DNA from: Nitrospirota bacterium
GTDB taxonomy: Bacteria; Nitrospirota; 9FT-COMBO-42-15; HDB-SIOI813
Assembly: GCA_020846775.1 (NCBI GenBank)
Contig: JADLDG010000039.1
Span: 1 to 47,947, forward strand
Direction of reading: 5' to 3'
Length of the DNA stretch: 47,947 nucleotides
The notes under the pieces are model-generated. The model was given only the letters and a program-made list of their open reading frames with translations, was not told where the DNA came from and made no database searches. How positions within the stretch are numbered: the first letter of the stretch is position 1; each line of letters begins with the position of its first letter. Positions 43,207 to 47,947 of this stretch are shown one piece after another. The translations under genes and the position numbers were made by a program.

Positions 43207-45390
43207 ATGAATAAGAAAACCCCGACGCGGAAGGCAATTAAAACGAAAAAAATGCGCTCTCTGCATGATTACGTGTCAGAGGTATCGGAACAGACTGATG
43301 TGAGGGTTGGTATGCCATTGCCTATGGGAACCTATGCACGCGGTGATGGGGTGAACTTTGCTTTCTTCAGCCGGCACGCCAGCCGGGTTCGTCTCGAGCT
43401 GTTTGATCATCCCGAAGATGCCGTGGCAGCGAGGGTGATTGATCTTGACCCCGCGCGCTACCGCACGGGCGACGTCTGGCATGTCTGGATTAAGGGGATC
43501 CGGACTGGCCAGCTGTATGCCTGGCGCGTGGACGGTCCGTATCAACCCTGGAACGGGCATCGTTTCAATTTCAACAAGCTTCTCATAGATCCCTTGGCAA
43601 CGGCGATCTCGCCGCTGCCTGATTGGGATTTTGCCCCGGCACAGGGATATGACCAGTCTTCACCGGAACGAGACGTTGTCTGTTCGAAAACAGATGATGC
43701 GGGAGCCATGCCGAAATGCGTGTTCACCCATGAGCATTTCCACTGGCATGAGGACCATCCGCCCAGGCATCCATGGTCGAACACGGTCATTTATGAAACA
43801 CACGTGCGCGGCTTCACTATCCATCCCAGCTCCGGTGTGCAACATCCAGGCACTTACCGCGGCCTCATGGAAAAGATCCCATATTTAAAAGAACTTGGGG
43901 TTACGGCCGTGGAATTGATGCCAGTGCAGGAATTCAATGAACATCAGGTGACAGCAATCAATCCGCAAACAGGCCAGCCGCTTGTTAATTACTGGGGCTA
44001 CAATCCTGTGGCCTTCCTTGCTCCGAAAGCATCCTACAGCAGCTCCGGAGGCATGGGTCAGCAGAAACTGGAATTCAAGGAAATGGTCCAGGCCTTTCAT
44101 GGGGCAGGAATCGAGGTAATCCTGGACGTGGTCTTCAATCATACGGCCGAGGGCAACGAAGAGGGGCCTACACTCTGTTTCCGGGGGATTGATAACACTA
44201 TCTTCTACATGCTGGCAGACGATAAACGTTCATACAGGAACTACACTGGCACCGGCAACACCATCAATGCCAACCATCCCGTCGTGCGGGACCACATACT
44301 GAGAGCGCTGCGCTACTGGGTGGTGGAAATGCATGTAGATGGATTTCGTTTTGACCTGGCCGCAGTGCTTGGCCGGGGCCGTTCCGGAGACTTGCTGCCC
44401 AATCCCCCGCTTCTTGAGGGGATCGCCGAGGACCCCATCTTAAGGGATGTGAGAATCATCGCCGAGGCGTGGGATGCCGCAGGAGCGTATGAAGTCGGGA
44501 GCTTCTCCGAACGACGCTGGGCGGAGTGGAACGGCCGGTACCGTGATGACGTCCGGCGGTTCTGGCGAGGTGATGATGGTATGCTTGGTCTGTTTGCCAG
44601 CCGTATTTGCGGCAGCGCCGACATCTACACCAGGTCAGGCAAAGGCCCTGAAAGCAGCATCAATTTTATCACATGCCACGACGGCTTCACTTTGAATGAC
44701 CTGGTGAGCTATAACCACAAGCACAATGAAGCAAACGGGGATAACAACCGTGACGGGACAAGCGAGAACTTCAGCGAGAACAACGGCGCTGAAGGCGAGA
44801 CAGCGGATGCCGGGATAGAGGCCTTGCGGAAACGCCAGATAAAGAACTTCCTGCTGACCCTGTTAATCTCTCGAGGGGTTCCGATGCTGCTCGGCGGGGA
44901 CGAATTTCGCCGGACGCAAGGCGGCAATAACAACGCCTACTGTCAGGACAACGAAATGAGCTGGTATGACTGGAACTGCCTGGAGAGGCACAGGGAAGTC
45001 TACCGGTTTACCCGCGGCATGATCGCCTTTCGCCGTTACCACCCGATTCTGAGCACAGAGCAATTCTACATGGACACCGGGATCCAATGGTTTGGCCCGC
45101 AGGGAGGATTGCCACGCTGGACAGATCCGAAAGAAAAACAGGTTGCCTGCCTGATCCATGAAGATGAGCAGGCTGCACTTTGCCTGATGTTCAATGCCGG
45201 CACCACCGCAGTAGATTTTTGTTTGCCTTCTGTACCTCCGGGGGAGCGGTGGTTTCTGGCCGTTGACACATCCCACGAAGCGCCGCAGGATCTGTTTGCA
45301 GCGGGCGAGGAACCGCTCTGGGAAGATCATCAAACGTACCGTATGGGTCCACATTCGAGCGCCATACTTCTGGTTCGAAGAATGGACTGA
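43207..45390 (+). CDS. glgX: Glycogen debranching enzyme GlgX (isoamylase family)
   Basis: 727 residues, GH13 family. An N-terminal carbohydrate-binding domain (about 38-140) is followed by the catalytic barrel. Catalytic motifs are DVVFNHT, DGFRFDLA (nucleophile Asp), IIAEAWD (acid/base Glu) and ITCHDGF (third Asp). It cleaves alpha-1,6 branches of glycogen limit dextrins. A 20-residue basic N-terminal extension precedes the conserved start. GC-rich codons contrast with the upstream genes. No other glycogen genes adjoin it in this window. Confidence 0.95.
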   Translation: MNKKTPTRKAIKTKKMRSLHDYVSEVSEQTDVRVGMPLPMGTYARGDGVNFAFFSRHASRVRLELFDHPEDAVAARVIDLDPARYRTGDVWHVWIKGIRTGQLYAWRVDGPYQPWNGHRFNFNKLLIDPLATAISPLPDWDFAPAQGYDQSSPERDVVCSKTDDAGAMPKCVFTHEHFHWHEDHPPRHPWSNTVIYETHVRGFTIHPSSGVQHPGTYRGLMEKIPYLKELGVTAVELMPVQEFNEHQVTAINPQTGQPLVNYWGYNPVAFLAPKASYSSSGGMGQQKLEFKEMVQAFHGAGIEVILDVVFNHTAEGNEEGPTLCFRGIDNTIFYMLADDKRSYRNYTGTGNTINANHPVVRDHILRALRYWVVEMHVDGFRFDLAAVLGRGRSGDLLPNPPLLEGIAEDPILRDVRIIAEAWDAAGAYEVGSFSERRWAEWNGRYRDDVRRFWRGDDGMLGLFASRICGSADIYTRSGKGPESSINFITCHDGFTLNDLVSYNHKHNEANGDNNRDGTSENFSENNGAEGETADAGIEALRKRQIKNFLLTLLISRGVPMLLGGDEFRRTQGGNNNAYCQDNEMSWYDWNCLERHREVYRFTRGMIAFRRYHPILSTEQFYMDTGIQWFGPQGGLPRWTDPKEKQVACLIHEDEQAALCLMFNAGTTAVDFCLPSVPPGERWFLAVDTSHEAPQDLFAAGEEPLWEDHQTYRMGPHSSAILLVRRMD

Positions 45391-45410
45391 CAGAGCAAGT
45401 AGATATAGAC

Positions 45411-45500
45411 ATGAACACAAATACAAAGGCACTTGATCCGGAACTGCTGCGCAAGATGGATGCCTGCCGGCGAGCTGGGCTATTAGCAAGGAAAGGATAA
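45411..45500 (+). pseudogene. Remnant of a phosphoketolase gene (5' end only)
   Basis: A 29-codon frame starting ATG translates to MNTNTKALDPELLRKMDACRRAG and then stops. LDPELLRKMDAYWRAANYL is the usual N-terminus of xylulose-5-P/fructose-6-P phosphoketolase. Two transitions (tac to tgc, tgg to cgg) turn Y-W into C-R. The remaining 780 or so codons are absent, and trkH begins 18 bp later. I read it as a deleted gene left between glgX and trkH. Based on recalled family sequence, not a search. Confidence 0.5.
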
Positions 45501-45518
45501 TGGAGACCGGCTTTATTC

Positions 45519-46982
45519 ATGACTAAACAGGCAACTGAGCTAAGATATGCGGTACGCTTACGGGTGGTTTTGAAGTATTTCGGTCAACTGTGCCTTGTCC
45601 TTGCCGTACTGACGGTCCTGCCGCTGGTCATATCGGTGATCTATGGCGAGACGGACGCTGTCCTGCGTTATGGCATTGTGGTTGGCGGACTCGCGGCCCT
45701 GGGAGCAAGCCTGGCACGGCTGCGGGCGCCGGCCAGTGTGCAGGCTAATGAAGGCATGGTGCTGGTGGCGCTGATGTTTCTCTCTACGCCGCTCGTTATG
45801 GCCTATCCGATGATGGGCTTCGGGTTGAGTTTTCCGGATGCCTTTTTTGAAGCCGTCTCGGGAGTGACTACCACAGGTCTGAGCATGAAGGCAACGCTCA
45901 TCGGTGCATCGCCTGTTTTTCTCTTCAGCCGCGCCTGGATGCAATGGTATGGGGGACTGGGCTTTGTCGTGCTGGCTCTGGCTCTGGTGGTAAAGCCCGG
46001 GCTGCTGGCCAAAGGTCTTGCCGTAACCGAGGTTGGAGAAGACAATTTGGTCGGCAATACGAAAACCCACGCGCGGCACGTCCTCATCGTGTATGGGTCG
46101 CTGACCGTCATCGGCATTGCTGGTTCGTTGCTGGCTGGACTGGGACTGTTCGATGCGGTATTATACATATTTGCATCGGTCTCGACCGGAGGCTTTGCGA
46201 CTCATGACGGCAGCCTGGCAACATTAGGTTTGCCTGCGCAGGCGTGGATCACACTTATCTGTCTCGCGGGGGCAATCCCTCTGACGCTCTACTACCGGAT
46301 ATTCTGGCAAAAACGGCGTATTGCGATAGATGGGCTGCAACTTCTGTCTGTAGTAATTGCCGCAATTGTCGTCACTCTTCTGATGGGCGCAGGCATGCGG
46401 TTACGGGAGGGAATGCCATGGGCACAAGTTCTTCATCATGCGCCGCTTCTGGCCTTTTCCGCGCAGACTACAACCGGTTTTTCATCCATAACGGTTTCAC
46501 AACTCGATCCCTATTCCAAGCTGGTGGCGATCTTCTCGATGATCGCGGGCGGAGGGGTCGGGTCCACGGCCGGGGGATTCAAGCTGCTGCGGCTCCTGAT
46601 AGCAGCCAGTGTGCTCAGGTTTATCATCGTACGCTCGTGCCTGCCGCGGCACGCTGTATTGGAACCACGGCTGCCGGGACGTCGTTTGCAGGGAGAAGAG
46701 ATTCAGGAAGCGTTGATGCTGATTTTCATGTTCATAGTTGTCGTCGCTGTGTCATGGCTGCAGTTTGTCGCGCTGGGATACCCTGCTCTGGACTCGTTGT
46801 TTGAAGTTGTTTCGGCAACGGGAACCGTGGGACTTTCGGTGGGAATCACAAGTACCGATTTACCAGCCCTCCTCAAGGCGGTCCTGTGTACGGATATGCT
46901 GTTGGGACGACTGGAAATCATTGCCTGGCTCGTGATGATGTTCCCGGGAACGTGGGTTGGCAGAAGAATGGAGGCAAAATGA
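45519..46982 (+). CDS. trkH: Potassium uptake protein TrkH
   Basis: 487 residues, about ten or more membrane helices with four P-loop repeats of the SKT superfamily. Filter regions include SGVTTTGLS, ASVSTGGFAT, SAQTTTGFSS with GGGVGSTAGGFK, and SATGTVGLSVGI. It carries K+ (or Na+/K+) with TrkA. Overlaps trkA by 4 bp. GC-rich like glgX. The gap to glgX holds a truncated gene start. Confidence 0.94.
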   Translation: MTKQATELRYAVRLRVVLKYFGQLCLVLAVLTVLPLVISVIYGETDAVLRYGIVVGGLAALGASLARLRAPASVQANEGMVLVALMFLSTPLVMAYPMMGFGLSFPDAFFEAVSGVTTTGLSMKATLIGASPVFLFSRAWMQWYGGLGFVVLALALVVKPGLLAKGLAVTEVGEDNLVGNTKTHARHVLIVYGSLTVIGIAGSLLAGLGLFDAVLYIFASVSTGGFATHDGSLATLGLPAQAWITLICLAGAIPLTLYYRIFWQKRRIAIDGLQLLSVVIAAIVVTLLMGAGMRLREGMPWAQVLHHAPLLAFSAQTTTGFSSITVSQLDPYSKLVAIFSMIAGGGVGSTAGGFKLLRLLIAASVLRFIIVRSCLPRHAVLEPRLPGRRLQGEEIQEALMLIFMFIVVVAVSWLQFVALGYPALDSLFEVVSATGTVGLSVGITSTDLPALLKAVLCTDMLLGRLEIIAWLVMMFPGTWVGRRMEAK

Positions 46983-47650
46983 GAATAGTGTTTATTGGAG
47001 CCGATGAAGTCAGCATTGAAACTGCTAAGGCTCTTGTCAGGAAGAACCACGAAGTCATCATCATCGAGACCGACAGGGTAAAAATAGATGAATTGTCTGA
47101 AGAGATGGATTGCAGTTTTCTGCTGGGAGATGGCAGCCGTCCAAACATCCTGCGCGAGGTGAATCCCGAACAGACCGACATCCTCTTTTGCCTGACGGGC
47201 AGCGACCAGACCAACGTCATTGCCAGCCTCGTCGGCCGGTCCCTCGGCTTCAAGCGAGTAGTGACGAGCATTGCCGATGAGCAATTCGAGGGCATCTGCC
47301 GCGAGCTGGGGCTCGGGGACACGATCATCCCCTCTCGCACAATCAGCCGTTACCTGCAGGATATGGTCGGCGGAGGTAAAAACGTCGAGTTGTCCACGGT
47401 TCTTAAGGACGAGGCCCGTTTTTTTACATTCACCGCCAGGGAAGAAGACGCCGTTGCCGTCAAAGAGCTGAAGCTGCCTGCAGATGCCCGAGTCATTTGC
47501 TATTATCGGGAAAACAAGTTTGCCATCTCCGATGATGAGACGATGCTGCGGCCGGGCGATGAGATAGTGATCCTGACACACAGCAGGAACCTTGGCAACC
47601 TGGAAAAACGCTGGCACCCAAAGCAACTGCTGCATGAGTCAAGGGAGTGA
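46979..47650 (+). CDS. trkA: Trk system regulatory subunit TrkA
   Basis: 223 residues, one RCK unit: TrkA-N (about 1-125) and TrkA-C (about 135-215). It gates TrkH in response to NAD(H). The nucleotide loop reads GADEVS instead of GxGxxG, while the acidic end of the second strand (IIETD) is kept; this is a variant loop. Full-length E. coli TrkA has two such units, so this is a half-length form that would dimerise. Coupled to trkH by ATGA. Confidence 0.93.
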   Translation: MRIVFIGADEVSIETAKALVRKNHEVIIIETDRVKIDELSEEMDCSFLLGDGSRPNILREVNPEQTDILFCLTGSDQTNVIASLVGRSLGFKRVVTSIADEQFEGICRELGLGDTIIPSRTISRYLQDMVGGGKNVELSTVLKDEARFFTFTAREEDAVAVKELKLPADARVICYYRENKFAISDDETMLRPGDEIVILTHSRNLGNLEKRWHPKQLLHESRE

Positions 47651-47659
47651 CCTGTAAGT

Positions 47660-47734
47660 ATGGCAGACGAAACCATTTTTATTTTGCTGTTCGTTGTGGA
47701 GACAGCTGTGGAATTCTTTATAATAGCTCTATAA
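47660..47734 (+). pseudogene. Possible 5' remnant of a cation/proton antiporter gene
   Basis: A 24-codon frame just after trkA translates MADETIFILLFVVETAVEF and then stops. It resembles the first helix of CPA1 antiporters (LLFVVATAVA). If real, it is another amputated gene start at this locus. It could also be a chance hydrophobic frame. Confidence 0.25.
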
Positions 47735-47837
47735 CGTAATTATCCCGGTTAATAAAGTAAGAAGTATGCAAAAAAAGACTCGGATATTTACAGCCTCCTC
47801 CAAATTGCATTGTAATCACCTTGGTAAATTCTTATGA

Positions 47838-47854
47838 GGTGTGCTCATCACACC
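47838..47854 (-). terminator. Possible terminator downstream of tRNA-Thr
   Basis: Stem GGTGTG/CACACC around a 5-base loop, 18 bp beyond the tRNA 3' end. The trailing sequence on the minus strand is only weakly T-rich. Confidence 0.35.
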
Positions 47855-47871
47855 CCTGAATCTAAGATGCA

Positions 47872-47946
<75 letters not shown>

Positions 47947-47947
47947 A

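Noticed and set aside
46703-47635. Long minus-strand open frame of about 310 codons opposite trkA
   Set aside because: It is the antisense shadow of the trkH end and trkA in GC-rich DNA; it has no recognisable family features, and the plus-strand genes are clear.

Overview
The window is a bacterial chromosome segment from a motile, diderm-type bacterium. About the first 31 kb is one large flagellar and regulatory block, almost all on the minus strand. The rest is housekeeping and accessory genes, and the window ends in a tRNA-Thr. Polar-flagellum regulators (FlhF, FlhG), sigma-28, sigma-54 promoters, a lipoprotein, TrkAH and many two-component proteins fit a Nitrospirota- or deltaproteobacterial-type lineage. 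That placement is inference; there is no rRNA or other strong phylogenetic marker here.

Read along the minus strand, the flagellar region begins with a sigma-54 activator (29769-31160). Next comes a TPR protein, a small histidine kinase and a second NtrC-type regulator (29592 to 25393). Then comes operon 1, flgBC-fliEFGHIJ-motE-fliK-flgDE (25203 to 15096), which encodes the basal body, export ATPase complex and hook. It starts at a clear sigma-54 promoter (25227-25242) and ends at a perfect-stem terminator (15056-15082). Operon 2, fliLMNOPQR-flhBAFG-fliA (14839 to 3755), encodes the switch, export gate, placement GTPases and sigma-28. It also starts at a sigma-54 promoter (14896-14911). A PAS histidine kinase and two HD-GYP response regulators with eroded metal or catalytic motifs are translationally coupled to its end (3758 to 108). 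A 16-bp palindrome, 13/16 identical between sites, lies 85-105 bp upstream of two of the sigma-54 promoters and is a candidate enhancer site. Flagellin, rod genes beyond flgBC, and motAB are not in the window.

From 31.2 to 36.2 kb lie a small Fis-type regulator and HU (plus strand), then a zinc-ribbon protein, ilvD, and a lexA-dinB SOS operon (minus strand). The lexA promoter has a GAAC-N4-GTTC operator exactly filling its 17-bp spacer. The lexA leader carries a widespread-type intergenic repeat that artificially extends the open frame; a GTG start restores a 198-residue LexA with canonical cleavage numbering. Two copies of a roughly 100-bp element with terminal inverted repeats and a covarying internal stem sit exactly at the stop codons of fliE and lexA.

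From 36.3 to 42.7 kb lie chrA, an ArsR-type regulator with its own operator, a four-helix membrane protein, a PQQ-type sugar dehydrogenase lipoprotein, a hemerythrin, and a PKMT-like methyltransferase. Convergent to the last is an unusual J-domain/zinc-ribbon/PilZ fusion. From 43.2 to 47.7 kb, glgX-trkH-trkA look more GC-rich than the rest. They are interspersed with what look like amputated gene starts (a phosphoketolase and possibly a cation/proton antiporter), suggesting an imported and eroded segment ending near the tRNA.
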